Below are positions 23,741 through 35,152 of a stretch of 64,000 nucleotides of DNA, piece after piece. The notes under the pieces were generated by a model. The model saw only the letters and a program-made list of their open reading frames with translations, searched no databases and was not told the DNA's origin. Source of the stretch: Lithobates sylvaticus (lineage: Eukaryota > Chordata > Amphibia > Anura > Ranidae). Positions within the stretch are counted from its first letter, which is position 1. Every line of letters starts with the position of its first letter. The DNA lies in assembly GCA_028564925.1 (NCBI GenBank), contig CM053028.1, positions 444,838,022-444,902,021 of the forward strand, in the 5' to 3' direction. A program made the position numbers and the translations under genes.

Positions 23741-23782
<42 letters not shown>
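23741..23782 (+). repeat. 42-base homopolymer G tract
   Basis: Uninterrupted run of 42 G preceded by eight T, inside the transposase region. It could form G-quadruplexes or be a slippage product or assembly artefact. Confidence 0.9.
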
Positions 23783-23784
<2 letters not shown>

Positions 23785-23868
23785 CTGCTAAGGGGACAAG
23801 ACGACTTCACCACATCAAAGAACATTAAGGTCCTGGAATGGATGGGTATTCCAGCATGACAATGACAA

Positions 23869-24190
23869 TTGCCTAGCATGACAATGACCCAAAACACACG
23901 GCCAAGGCAACAAAGGAGAGGCTCAAGAATAAGCACATTAAGGTCCTGGTCTCCAGACCTTAATCGCATAGAAAATATGTGGCTGGAGCTGAAGGTTCGA
24001 GTTACCAAGCTTCAGCCTCAAAACCTTAATGACATGGAGAGGATCTGCAAAGAAGAGTGGGACAAAATGCCTCCTGAGATGTGTGCAAACCTGGTGGCCA
24101 ACTACAAGAAACGTCTGACCTCTGTGATTGCCAACGAGGGGTTTTGCCACCAAGTACAAAGTCATGTTTTGCAAAAGGGTCAAATACTTC
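23869..24190 (+). pseudogene. Tc1 transposase, C-terminal catalytic part
   Basis: Contains [19 protein letters not shown], the Tc1 motif that carries the last catalytic acidic residue, then the C-terminal helix region ([19 protein letters not shown]). The stretch before it (GACAATGACCCAAAACACACGGCC) preserves the DNDPKHTA motif at the DNA level in a different frame. An extra copy of a short segment around 23826-23880 shows local duplication. Confidence 0.8.
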
Positions 24191-24203
24191 TTTCACTCAT
24201 TGA

Positions 24204-24652
24204 AGCGGAGTTCCACCCATTTAAAAGTCAGCAGCTACAAGTGTAGCTGCTGACTTTTAATAAACAGACACTCACCTGTCCCACAGTCTAGCGATGCAGC
24301 CGCCCGAAGCCTCGCTCCTCTCCCCATCCTCTCCACGGCGCCGGCATTGTAAGTGTAGGCGCCCAAGTGTGACAGCTTGTGGCTTCACAACCGGGCGCAC
24401 GCTGTGCATGCACAAGTCGCGCTGCGCTGTCTTGAATGGCCAGGCAATCTTCTGGGACCTGTGACATGTCCCAGAAGATTGCAGGGAGGGAGGGGGGAGA
24501 GGTGAACTTCCGCTCTGCGCCAGGACTGGAAGTGGGAACTGGGTACCTGTCATAACCAGATTCCCTGCCCCCCCCCCCCCCCTCCCAAACAAATGACATG
24601 CCAAATGTGGCATATCAGGGGGTCACAAGTGATTTTTGGGTGGAACGTCGCT
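24204..24652. mobile_element. TTAA-flanked MITE (AGCGGAGTTCC family)
   Basis: Left end AGCGGAGTTCCACCC after TTGA (mutated TTAA). Right end GGTGGAACGTCGCT before TTAA. Inside, AAAGTCAGCAGCTAC and its complement form a subterminal inverted repeat, and CTTCTGGGACCTG/CATGTCCCAGAAG form another. Inserted in the Tc1 3' end. Piggybac- or Kolobok-type target. Confidence 0.8.
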
Positions 24653-24829
24653 TTAAAATGCAAATCAATTTATAAAATATTTTTTGAAATGTGTTTTTCT
24701 GTATATTTTTGTTGTTATTCTGTCCCTCACTCCATAAACCTACCATTAAAATTATAGACTGATCATTTCTTTGTCAGTGAGGAAACGTACAAAATCAGCA
24801 ATGGATCAAATACTTTTTTCCCCTCACTG

Positions 24830-24835
<6 letters not shown>

Positions 24836-24864
<29 letters not shown>
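24836..24864. repeat. (TA)n microsatellite
   Basis: About 12 TA units adjoining the right TA duplication of the Tc1 element. Confidence 0.9.
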
Positions 24865-24870
<6 letters not shown>

Positions 24871-24989
24871 CTACATCTACATCAGACACCATGACTATGC
24901 ATTCTAAGTAAAAGGCTACCATCAGTGTACCCACCTTCACCTCCTCAGAAGGCATATGATGTTCCTGCATTTTAATTTATATTGATATA

Positions 24990-26117
24990 TTTAGAGGTGC
25001 CCCTGGTGATCCCCACTGGCATATTCGCTACTGCAGAGGCGCCTAAGTCGCTGTTGCAGGCCACCTCGCACATCCATTGAATGCTTGCTCAAACCGTAGA
25101 CACGGAAGTGTAGGCGGATCTGCGGCTGGAGGGGGGTGATCTTGGAAAAAGTTGATAATGCGGCTCTTTACCCATGTCATCAGCTGTGTCCAATCACAGC
25201 TTGCCTCACACTGACAGAGTGAGAGGGGAGCCGATCAGCGGCATCTCCTCACAGGGGAGAACGTTACATAAAATCAGGGCACTGATTATTAGTGCCCTGA
25301 TTATCAGTGCAGCCCCAACAATGACACCAATCTGTGCCCATCAGTGATGCAAGTCAGTGCCACCTATCGGTGAAGGAGAAAAATGTACTCATTCACAAAA
25401 TTTTCTGACAGAAAGCAAGAAAAACTTTTTTTTTTTTCAAAATCTTAAAGCGGGATTCCACCCTAAAGTGGAACTCCCGCTTTTCGGAACCCTCCCCCCC
25501 TCCGGTGTCACATTTGGCACCTTTCAGGGGGGAGGGGGGTGCAGATACCTGTCTAAGACAGGTATCTGCACCCACTTCCGGGCATAAACTCCCACGGGAG
25601 TTTACGTCACCTCCTGTCCCGGCGCGCTGTCTGCCGGGACACACACGTGACCCGGCAGACGGCGCTGAAGATTCTCATTGCGCCGCGCGACTCGCGCATG
25701 CGCAGTAGGGAATCGGGAAGTGAAGCCACTTCCTGATTCCCTCACCGAGAATGGCGCCGGCTACAGCAGGGAGCCGAGCGATCGATCGGCCTCTGCTGCC
25801 GACACCGCTGGACCCTGGAACAGGTAAGTGTCCATTTTTTAAAAGTCAGCAGCTGCAGTATTTGTAGCTGCTGGCTTTTAAATTTTTTTTTTTCAGTACA
25901 GTCCCGCTTTAATTCTTTTTTATTTATTTTTTATCAAAAAATAAAAAACCCGGCTGTGATTAAATACCACCAACAGAAAGCTCTATTTGTGTGAAAAATA
26001 TTATTAAAAATGTAATGTGGGTACAGCATTGTAAGACCGCGCAATTCTCATTCAAAGTGCAACAGCGCTGACAGCTGACACACTCCTGGTACATACGTCG
26101 GTGGCAGTGAAAGGGTT
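24990..26117 (-). mobile_element. CCACTT-family element, reversed, split by a MITE
   Basis: The right end GTGAAAGGG before TTAG is a decayed complement of TTAACCACTT. Blocks such as GTGATTAAATACCACCAA, AAAGCTCTATTTGTG and TCATTCAAAGTGC are reverse complements of the left half of 9627-10060 and 31304-32219. The AGCGGGATTCC MITE at 25449-25908 splits it. The left boundary is approximate. Confidence 0.6.
25449..25908. mobile_element. TTAA-flanked MITE (AGCGGGATTCC)
   Basis: Perfect TTAA duplications at 25445-25448 and 25909-25912. Ends AGCGGGATTCCACCC and GTACAGTCCCGCT are partly mirrored. Contains the palindrome GCGCATGCGC at 25694-25703, which fits the NRF1 consensus, and a subterminal AAAGTCAGCAGCTGC. 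Confidence 0.85.
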
Positions 26118-26119
26118 AG

Positions 26120-26620
26120 AAGAGGAACTGAAGGCAAAACTTTTCAATTTTTTTTTTCTTTTTATACTTTTGAGTTGTGAGGGGTTAGAACCCTGGTCAG
26201 GCTTTTATTGCTGCCTATGCCTCCTCTAGGGAGATTGAACCCTCTATTTGTACTGGTGACCACGGTCAATAAGAAAGAAAATGAGTGGAAATCTAAAACT
26301 GTAGAGTTGTCCCAATCACAAGTGATGAGGGAGAATCGTCCAGTAGTGACACTTGTTTTGGGGACATCTGTGTAATGGCTATACATGGCGCAAGAAAACT
26401 GAACAATCAATGTTCTCTAAGCTACAGATAGTGACAGTTTTGATCAACCCAAGTTGATAGTTTGTGGCGGAAAAAATATTGGTCATCGATGGCTTTTTTT
26501 CACGTCCTTGTTAATAACATACAATTGATCCACATGCAAGGCTGAGAAAAAACACCATCGATCAACCCTGTACAATTGTTTGTTTTTTGTTTTTTACCAC
26601 AACCGGTCAATTTAGGTAGA
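26120..26620. other. No gene seen
   Basis: Short frames only. TGATCAACC and its neighbours suggest a weak inverted-repeat structure, but no element ends were fixed. Confidence 0.4.
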
Positions 26621-26627
26621 TGTAAAC

Positions 26628-26918
26628 CAGGGGTCTCCAAACTGCGGCCTGAGGGCCAGATGTGGCCCTTTGCTAGCCTTTATCCGGCCCTTTGGGCACT
26701 ATTCCTCCCACAACTATTTCTTCCACTGATACCAATAATGGGATACTATTCTTTTTACTAATAGGGGTACTACTATTCCTCCTACTGACCACCAACCTTG
26801 AGGCCATATTTATTCTCATTGATGCTGGGTTCAGGACATTTTGTGCCCCCAATCCGGCCCTCCTAAAGTCTGAAGGACAATAAACTGGCCCTTGGTTTGA
26901 AAAGTTTGGAGACCCCTG
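26628..26918. mobile_element. hAT-type MITE, complete
   Basis: Ends CAGGGGTCTCCAAACT and AGTTTGGAGACCCCTG are perfect mirror images. The flanking octamers ATGTAAAC and ATCTAAAT match at 6 of 8 positions, an aged 8-bp target duplication. Non-coding. Reference copy for the truncated relative at 11966. Confidence 0.9.
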
Positions 26919-27643
26919 ATCTAAATCATCATTCTTTCTCTCATTGCTTGGCCATGCCATTTTTGTCTCTCGCTAGATCTGATTCAAACATTTTGTCATA
27001 TTGAACATCGCTCGTTCAATTTTACCACACCCTGTAGGCTACCATCTGAGAGAGGAATTTCCCTCACTTTTTTACATCAGGAGTGAAAGTGAAAGAAAAT
27101 CCCAACCTTTGGGTAGTCATCAAAACATCAACAGAGGGGAAATCTTCCAAGGAAGATGCTATTTCCAGTGACCACAAGGGATTTCCCTCACCTTGGAGGG
27201 TCCTCACCTGTCCATTACACAAACAACTTCATATTAACCCCTTTGCACCGAGCGTACGCAAATCTGCGGCCCCCCAAAAAAAAAAAACATAATAATAAAA
27301 ATACTTAGATCAAGGTTTGATCTAGGTCAGTGCCAGGGTTAGTGTTTGGGTCAGAGTCAGTATTTTTTTGGACATGATTTTATTTAATTATTTTAAATTA
27401 GTATCAGTGTCGGTGTGTTTTAGGTAGCATAATAAAAAAAGCAAAATGTGCACTATTGTTTCTGGGCTGTACTACGGGTACAAACAACTAACATACACAT
27501 ATGTGGTATCACTGCGATCGGCAGGAGCAGGAGAATTTATTTGGGTTGTTCTTTGGTGGAAGGTTATGATAGTAAAGATCTGTGCAGGGATGTGCCAGCA
27601 CATGTCTTGGCCATTGGAGGATATGGAGGCTGTACTACATGGA

Positions 27644-27699
27644 AGGGCAACTGACAGCCCCAGATAGGATGTGCTCTCATGCTAACATTTTGAACTAGG
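27644..27699 (+). repeat. Dispersed repeat, copy 1 (partner at 28838)
   Basis: GGAAGGGCAACTGACAGCC through GCTAACATTTTGAACTAGGAAC is almost identical to 28838-28893. It is followed by different sequence in the two copies. Family unknown; a shared terminal segment of a larger repeat is likely. Confidence 0.75.
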
Positions 27700-28125
27700 A
27701 ACGCAGGGGGACTGGCAAGATCACCAGGAATTTCACACAAATACAAAGAAAACAGGATACTTAAGAACATGGTACAACAGACACATATCAGGAATATGAC
27801 CCCGGCCCCTTTGTTTACTTAGTGGTGGGGGAAAGTAGCACATGCCAAGTGCCAGGAGCGGTTGTGTTTAGGAGGTGGCGTTTTTTTGGGGTTTTTTTTG
27901 GTGTGTCTGGCATTCATTATTTACATTGGGGGACATTATTATTTTTTTTAGCAATGTAGCCTAATGCCCATACCTTTATTTTGTTCCAACAAGATCAAGT
28001 CACATGACAAAGGTAACCTGGCATCAGGATGAAGAAATATGGCTGCCTTATGTCACCGCTCCGTTATATAGAGTGCTGCTTCACTACTATAGTTTGTGTT
28101 TAGGGATGTGCAGTAGTAGACTTAA

Positions 28126-28568
28126 AGCGGTGTTCCACCCAAAAAAATATGTATTTAAAGCCAGCAGCTACACATACTGCAGCTGCTGGCTTTTAACAAT
28201 AGGACACTTACCTGTCCTTGAGTCCTGCAAAGTTGGCAACGCAGCTGATGTTTCCATCAGCTGCCGGGTGCTGCCGCTGCCATTGCCGGTAAGGGTACCC
28301 GGCAGTGTAGCCTTACGGCTTCACACCAGGAACCCTACTGCGCATTCGCGAGGCCCCGCTCCTCTCTCATACTGGCCCGGTGAAAGGGAGAGGAGGAGGG
28401 AGCCCACGGTGATGTCATGGTCACGGCCCAGTCTCCCGAGAGTGGGAACAGGATACCTGTCAAAAACAGGTATCCTGTCCCCCCTCCCCCCGAAAGGTGC
28501 CAATTGTGGCACCGGAGGGGGAGAGGAGACAAATGAGCGGAAGTTCCACTTTTGGGCGGAACTCCGCT
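28126..28568. mobile_element. TTAA-flanked MITE (AGCGGTGTTCC)
   Basis: Perfect TTAA at 28122-28125 and 28569-28572. AGCGGTGTTCCACCC mirrors GGGCGGAACTCCGCT. It contains AGCCAGCAGCTAC with its complement, as in the other AGCGG family members, and the palindrome CTGTCAAAAACAGGTATCCTG. No gene. Confidence 0.9.
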
Positions 28569-28837
28569 TTAAAGTCTTGAAGTGGTTCATTCCATGTATG
28601 CATTAAGGTAAAAACCTTCTGAGCTGCAGGATTCCCTCCCTTTTACTTGCTAAGCCCAATCCTGATCCAGTGATGTGCACAAGAGCAGCAGCTCTCACCG
28701 CTGTCTCCCTCCTCACTAAGCAGATTGATAGCAGCGGGAGCCCAAAAAAAATGGGAATAAAGAGGAATTTTTTTTTGTATTGATGATAAACACCAGAGGG
28801 AGCTGTCTGTATAAGATCAATATGTAACCTGTCCTGG

Positions 28838-28893
28838 AAGGGCAACTGACAGCCCCGGATAGGATGTGCTCTCATGCTAACATTTTGAGCTAG
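28838..28893 (+). repeat. Dispersed repeat, copy 2
   Basis: See 27644-27699. Here it directly abuts the foldback element at 28898, so it may be part of the sequence that element entered. Confidence 0.7.
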
Positions 28894-28962
28894 GAACCTG
28901 ACTAAGGCTCAACCCCCTCTGAAAATAATAATTAACCCAAGATCCATGGATGCAGGGACTTA

Positions 28963-29865
28963 GGCCTCATGCACACGAGACGCAGTTAAACGCGCGTTAA
29001 GAGGCAGTTGGACACTTTTTTCAACTGCACCTGAACGCATGCAATGTTATCCTATGTGTCCATGTACACAGTCTAGTTTTTTCCCCGTTTTTATGCAGTT
29101 GCGTTTAACCTCGTTTTTCCAGAAGCAAACAAATGCGTTCAGACACTTTGCTTTTCCGCATTTCAGACGCAAAACGCAGCTAAACGCAGGCACCTGCGTT
29201 TAGCCGCCTTTGCGTTTATAAGCCTTTTTAAAGGAACCCAATTTTTTGGACCAGAAAACTCAGAAATATGATGATAAACCATAAAAAATACTAAAAAAAT
29301 TGGTTTAAAATGTCGTAATTAGTTTAGAGTTCATAGAGCATATATACTCACTAATGCATACATGTTTGTGAAATGCATACATGTTTGTGAAATGCATACA
29401 TGTTTGTGAAATATCCAACGGACATTCGCTGTGCCATCAACGGATGGGTCCAATATCGACAAGCTCTGATTCTGGACCTCTCATGCAAATTTGCGACGAC
29501 ATTGCTGCCGCATCAAGAGCAACATCAGGAGCATTTCCTGACATATATTCAATATGGGATCCATTTAAAAAAAAAAACACAGAAAGAGAGGCAAATGCAA
29601 GTGTACAACGGCTCTCTCTGCTGCTGCTGCTCACTCTGATCAAAATGGCAGAAATAGTTAATAATACAGGCTTTCTGAGCTTGGGGAGGGTCTATATGAT
29701 GTTATCTTTACAAATGCTTATAGACGCAAACGCGTCTAAGCGCGTCTAAATGCGTCTAAACGCGGCATGATAACACTGCAAAACGCGCATTTTTAAACGC
29801 AGGTTTTTGCTTTTTAAAGCACGCGTTCAGCAGAGTTTGCATCTGCGTCTCGTGTGCATGGGGCC
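28963..29865. mobile_element. TWA-flanked MITE (GGCCTCATG-CACAC), 903 bp
   Basis: Perfect TTA at 28960-28962 and 29866-29868. The ends share about 22 of 23 bases (GGCCTCATGCACACGAGACG, mirrored on the right). The interior holds CpG-rich AAACGCG repeats typical of its family near both ends and a non-palindromic centre with a 3x19-bp tandem repeat (29356-29412). It is the longest TWA element here, so it may keep sequence from an autonomous parent, but no transposase is readable. Confidence 0.9.
29356..29412 (+). repeat. Three 19-bp tandem repeats
   Basis: GCATACATGTTTGTGAAAT repeated exactly three times inside the MITE. Confidence 0.95.
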
Positions 29866-30268
29866 TTAAAGGACAACTAGTTACAATATTCATACATACA
29901 GTATATCATTTTATTGCATAAATAAACATAAACAATACCAAAAACCACAAGATAAAAATGAATTGGCCAATTATTTTTTATCTTGTGGTTTTTGGTATTG
30001 TCTATGTTTTTTGATACAATAAAATGATATATGTTTGAATATTGTACCTAGTTGGTGTTCAAGTCCCTCCATCCATGGATCTTGGGGTAATTATTATTCT
30101 GAGAGGGGTTGAGCCTTAGTCAGAGGAGAAAGGCTGGAGAGGTGTTGGGAAAACTTGAAAATATATTTGGTCTGGGGGAGTACATTGAGTGAAAGCCACC
30201 ATAGAAGAAAGCAGGAGGACAGGCAGAGTCAGATTCCTGAAGCCAGGTTTCAGTAACGCATAGGTTAA

Positions 30269-30435
30269 CCACTTCCTGCCCGCCGTATAGCAGAATGACG
30301 GCCGGAAAGTGGGTAAATTATCCTGACTGGACGTCCACGATCATGCGCCCATTGTCTGATGTAGGCTCTTTACCATGTGATCAGCTGTGTCCAATCACGA
30401 GGACGTCATATGACAATGGGCGGGTAGGGAAGTGG
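30269..30435. mobile_element. Intact short CCACTT-ended element, 167 bp
   Basis: TTAA at 30265-30268 and 30436-30439, with ends CCACTTCC and GGAAGTGG. It is the clearest boundary definition for this family in the window. CC-starting ends on TTAA suggest mobilisation by a piggyBac-type transposase. Confidence 0.9.
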
Positions 30436-30451
30436 TTAAAAAATAAACACT

Positions 30452-30624
30452 GGGCTTGATTTACTAAAACTGGAGAGTACAAAATCTTGTGCAGTTGTGC
30501 ATTGTAGCCAATCAGCTTCAGCTGTTCAATTAAGCTTTGGCAAAAAAAAATAACTGGAAGCTGATTGGTTTCTATGCAGAGCTGCACCAGATTTTGCACT
30601 CTCCAGTTTTAGTAAATCAACCCC
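30452..30624. mobile_element. Palindromic MITE (GGGGTTGATTTACT family)
   Basis: Left GGGCTTGATTTACTAAAACTGG and its complement at the right enclose GCCAATCAGCTTCAGC facing GCTGATTGG. Nearly a full-length palindrome. A second copy at 55950 is split by a hAT element. Confidence 0.85.
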
Positions 30625-30808
30625 AAATCTACAAATTCCTTTTTTTAGTCTTGGTGTAATTAACTGGTAAACATATTGGTAAAAGACCAGACATATCCCC
30701 TTGAGTTGTTTACTGCTAAGAAGTTGTTTATTACACAAAGCTCAAGCCTCCATTTTAGCTTGTTTAGACAAAATGGAGAATCCAGCCGCATACTAACTAT
30801 TACCTTAA

Positions 30809-31231
30809 AGAGGAAGTAAACCCTGATGGGTTTTACTTCCTCTTCTGATCCCCGTATATCCTGCAAAAGAAAAGCATAATGGGCTAGTATGCATCCACTT
30901 ACCTGCAAAAGAATCCAGCAACGTCCTGTGTGGGCAGCGTCCATCTTCTTGCCCTCTTCCTTCAGGGCCGCGGACTCCGGCTCTGTGATTTGCCGGAGCC
31001 GCGTGACGTCACTCCCACACATGGGAGCCACGACCTGCGGCATATGCTAGGGAAGAAATGGCCTTTCGTTTAGTTTCTTCCCTGCGCATGCGCCGTAGCC
31101 ATTTCCGGCGAACTACAAGTGAAATATCTCCTAAACTGCGCACGTTTAGGAGATATTTCCACTACCTATAGGTAAGCCTTATTCTAGGCTTACCTATAGG
31201 TAAAAGTACAAAAAGTGGGTTTACAACCACT
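30809..31231. mobile_element. TTAA-flanked MITE (AGAGGAAGTAAACCC)
   Basis: TTAA at 30805-30808 and 31232-31235. Ends AGAGGAAGTAAACCC and GGGTTTACAACCACT. Carries GCGCATGCGC at 31084-31093 and the inverted pair CCTATAGGTAAGCC/GGCTTACCTATAGG. A short derivative with the same end lies near 53709. Confidence 0.88.
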
Positions 31232-31303
31232 TTAATTAATATACATATACTAACTTATAATTATGTATGTGCATTATTAACCATGTATATTCAATACAGG
31301 ACA

Positions 31304-32219
31304 TTTTCACCCCCTTCTTGCCCAGAGCAATTTTTAGTTTTCAGCGCTGTCGCACTTTGAATGACAATTGCGCGGTCATGCTACACTGTACCCAAATGAA
31401 AGCTTTCTTTTGGTGGTATTTGATCACCTCTGCGGTTCTTATTTTTTGCGCTATAAACAAAAGAAGAGCGACAATTTTGAAAAAAAACACAATATTTTTT
31501 TACTTTTTGCTATAATAAATATCCCATTTTTTTAAAAAAACAAACACATTTTTTCCTCAGTTTAGGCCGATATGTATTCTTCTACATATTTTTGGTAAAA
31601 AAAATAAGCGTATATTGATTGGTTTGCGCAAGAGTTATACAAAATACGGGATAGATTTATGGCATTTTTATTTTTTTTTTTATTTTTTTTACTAGTAATG
31701 ATCTGTGATTTTTTTTCGTGACTGTGACATTGGAACGGACATATCGGACACTTTTGACACATTTTTGGGACCATTCACATTTATACAGCGATCAGTGCTA
31801 TAAAAAGAACTGATTACTGTGTAAATGTGACTGACAGGGAAGGGGTTAACACTAGGGGGTGATTGAGGGGTTAATTATGTTTCCTAGTGAGTGATTCTAA
31901 CTGTAGGGGGTGGGGACTTGCAAGGAGAGGAGACCGATCAGTGTTCCTCTGTACTGGGAACACACCATCGGCCTCCTCTCACCTGACAGGACGTGGATCT
32001 GTGTGTTTACACACACAGATCCATGGTCCTGCTGTGTTCACGGGCAATCACGGGTGCCCGGAGGACATCGCATCCGCCGGGCACACGCATCAGGCTCCAA
32101 GCAACATGGCACGTGCGCCCCCTAGACGGCCATGAAGCCCAGGACGTCATATGACGCCCGCCTAGGATGGGAGATCCCTCCTGCGGACGTCATATTACTA
32201 TAGCCGGGTAATGAAGTGG
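31304..32219 (+). mobile_element. CCACTT-family element, left end decayed
   Basis: The right end GAAGTGG is followed by TTAA. The interior follows the usual family order: CAGCGCTGTCGCACTTTGAATGACAATTGC, TTTGGTGGTATTTGATC, GCGCTATAAACAAAAG, AATAAGCGTAT, GGTGATTGAGGGG, GGACGTCATATGACG. No open frame of note. Confidence 0.75.
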
Positions 32220-32338
32220 TTAATGACTAATATTAATCACTATCAATGTATACTATGATGAGTAAGGATCAATATTGTCCCTATACATCCCCACAGTATG
32301 CAGCACTACAAGGTTTGGGAGCTCACAGAGGGCATTAA

Positions 32339-33010
32339 CCACTTGATTTTTTGCAATCCGGCACTGCGTTATTTTAATTGACAATTGTGTTGCCATGCAA
32401 CGCTGTACCCAAACTAAATTTATGTCACTTTTTTCCCACAAATAGAGCTTTCTTTTGGTGGTATTTGACCACCACTGGGTTTTAAATTTTTTGCGCTATA
32501 AACAAAAAAAGACCAACAATTTTGAAAACAAAACCCAATATTTTTTACTTTCTGCTATAAAACATATCCAATAAAAAAAATTTAAAAAATATAATTTCTT
32601 CATAAATTTTGGCCATTATGTATTCTGCTAGATGTTTTTGGTAAAAAAAATCCCAATAAGCGTATATCAATTGGTTTGCGCAAAAGTTATAGCATCTACA
32701 ATGTATATGGGATATATGCTGGAATTTTTATTTATTTATTTTTTATACTAGTAATGGCGGTGATCAGCAACTTATAGCGGGACTGCAATATTGCGGCAGT
32801 CAGTCTGACACTGACACTTGTGCTAAAAATATGCACTGTCACTGTACTAATGACACTGGCTGAGAAAGGGTTACCATCAGAGGCGATCAAAGGGTTAAAT
32901 GTGTGCCTAACTAGTGTTTGTGTGTACTATGTGTGCTGTTTTTACTGAGGGATGTGATGGATTTTATTCCCTGCTTCGCAGGGACAGAAAATCCATCACA
33001 TCCCTATTGA
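32339..33010 (+). mobile_element. CCACTT-family element, right end decayed
   Basis: TTAA at 32335-32338, then CCACTTGATTTTTTGC. It repeats the same block order as the previous entry. Near its end it carries a hairpin (32949-33006) with arms GGGATGTGATGGATTTT around CCCTGCTTCGCAGGG. Confidence 0.7.
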
Positions 33011-33381
33011 AAGAACAGAGCTCTGCCTTGTTTACATGTGCACTTGACATAAATGAAGTGTCACTTTGTTTACAAAAAAAAGGGAGTTGTGTGATGTGAT
33101 AAAAATGCACATCACACTGCCCCCTGCTGCACGTCACTGCAACCCCAAACAGACTGCTGCCGCTCCAGTTTGGTGTGCAGGCAAGTGTGAATGGGCCCAA
33201 AATGAACAAATACAGAATTATTTTTAACTACAGTTGATATTTCTGATCTGTATACATTTTGCACACTGTGATTTTTAAACTAAAATACCTCCATCAACTT
33301 CATGTACAGTACTGTGCAAAAGTTTTAGGCAGGTGTGAAGCAATGCTGTAAAGTAAGAAAGCTTTCAAACATTTATATTTT

Positions 33382-34415
33382 TGTAGCAGAATCTTTAACC
33401 TCTTCCAGTCTTATGAGAACCTTTGAGGCCACAGACCGCTGACATCCTTCAATATGTAGTGGGTTGTGAGGACTAGTGGGTGCTAAGATGGTGAAAGTCA
33501 TTGGGCGCCAGACACTTCTTGGATACAAAATAGGTTTTATTCCTTTTTATATTTTGCAAGGGAAAGAGGGTTAGGGCCAGGACACCCTTAAGTGGTTGCA
33601 ATTTCAATAGGCAGACTCCGAGACTTCAATAGGAAGCCAGCCGTACAGGGAAAGGCCCCAGCACAGTGCCACTTCTGCACATGCAGGTTTGCTGTCTCCT
33701 ATGGCAACAGTATCTAACAGTTCCTAACACAAAGTTCAACAGTTCTCTCAGCTTCACTACAAGGTCCACTTGTAGCTCTTCAGCCCCTTATGCTCCTAGT
33801 CTCTCACTGGACTCTCTGATTCAGACTCTGAATCCTGTGAGCTCCTCAAGGCTTTTGCGGTGGTATCTCCCTCAAGCATCACCCAGGCTTCCCTGCTGGG
33901 TCCCTAGCTTGGCACACCAGATACCTTTCAAGCTTCACCCCTGCTAACCGGCTTGGTCCCTGCCTTGACACATAAGGCTGCTCTGCAAGTGTCACCTCCG
34001 CTAGTTGGGTCCCTGACTTGAAGTTTCCCGATTCTCCACCGTGCCTGTTCGGTGTGAATGTCACACTACTTCAGTTACTCACTGTGATCCCTGGTAAAGG
34101 TGGTTGGTTCCTTAGTGGCGACAGCTTCCTTTCTACCTCCAACCATGACAGGGTCTCCGGCCAGCAGAACCGGTACTTTTGGTTGGACTGCAAGTCGCAA
34201 CCCCAAGGGATTCAAGAAAACCCCGGCCCATTGGCTGAGATATCCCATATACCCATAACTTGACCTTGAAATGTTCTTCTCACATCTAATGCCACCAAGT
34301 GCCCAGCCACCAAGTGGCTAAAGAGAAAAGTACAACAAGGCCAAACTATCTGCAGTAGCTACTCCTGACAGGGAATTTGGTGAGGAGCTCCCTGACTAAA
34401 TCCCAGGGCGCTACA
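33382..34415 (-). repeat. Probable LTR
   Basis: Runs TGTAGC to GCTACA with an AATAAA-type signal on the - strand near 33540. The flanking 5-mers differ, so this is not a solo LTR with its own duplication. Confidence 0.55.
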
Positions 34416-34897
34416 CCAACCCTGCCCAAGAATCTACGTCTTGGAGTTTGCAAACAATTTGAGCTTCCAAACCTGAGAGCTGATGTCCTGGCAAAAACTG
34501 GGATGGGTAGGCAAACAGGGAAAGGGTTAAGAGTATAACAGCATAACAAAATGTAGAATAAGGATTAGTATCAAACACAAAATAGTTAGTCACGTGTGAC
34601 ATTCAGATAGCAAAATAGTTATTTACACTTTAAAGGCAGCAAAGCAATAACAATGCTCCCTGACTATCTATCTAATATATACAGTATCTCACAAAAGTGA
34701 GTACACCCCTCACATTTTTGTAAGTATTTTATTATATCTTTTCCTGTGAAAACAATGAAGAAATTATACTTTACTACAATGTAAAGTAGTGAGTGTACAG
34801 CTTGTATAACAGTGTAAATTTGCTGTCCCCTCAAAATACACACAACCATTAAAGTATAAACCTCTGGCCAGACTGGGCCCAAATTGGGCCCAAAGTG

Positions 34898-35152
34898 TCA
34901 ATATTTTGTGTGGCCACCATTATTTTCCAGCACTGCCTTAACCCTCTTGGGCATGGAGTTCACCAGAGCTTCAAAAGTTGCCACTGGAGTCCTCTTCCAC
35001 TCCTCCATGACGACATCACGGAGCTGGTCGATGTTAGAGACCTTGCACTCCTCCACCTTCCATTTGAGGATGCCCCACAGATTCTCAATAGGGTTTAGGT
35101 CTGGAGACATGCTTGGCCAGTCCATCACCTTTATCCTCAGATTCTTTAGCAA
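34898..35152 (-). pseudogene. Tc1 transposase C-terminal remnant
   Basis: WPSMSPDLNPIENLWGILK is the Tc1 signature around the last catalytic acidic residue. The tail PKRVKAVLENNGGHTKY matches the usual C-terminus, and the frame reaches the normal stop. It is separated by frame changes from 35146-35367, which holds the middle catalytic part (VMVWGCMSAASTG, HDNDPN). Confidence 0.88.

Larger units (their letters stand above)
22799..24829 (+). mobile_element. Tc1-type transposon with poly-G tract and nested MITE
   Basis: Perfect TA duplications (22797-22798 and 24830-24831) flank ends CAGTGAGGG...GTATTTGATC and GATCAAATACTT...CCCTCACTG. The transposase runs on the + strand in two parts. A 42-base G tract and a TTAA MITE (24204-24652) interrupt the copy. 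The transposase ORF is the best preserved in the window. Confidence 0.93.
28898..30123. repeat. Foldback element split by a nested MITE
   Basis: The left arm CTGACTAAGGCTCAACC...TGCAGGGACTT resumes after the nested MITE as AAAGGACAACTAG...AGATAAAAA. It pairs with a right arm (29975-30123) ending GGGGTTGAGCCTTAGTCAG. Arms total about 160 bp, with a short AATTGGCCAATT loop near 29961-29974. Several mismatches show age. No coding content. Confidence 0.8.

Noticed and set aside
33382-34415. Solo LTR
   Set aside because: The flanking 5-mers do not match and a polypurine-like stretch lies beside it, so it fits better as one LTR of a larger broken element.
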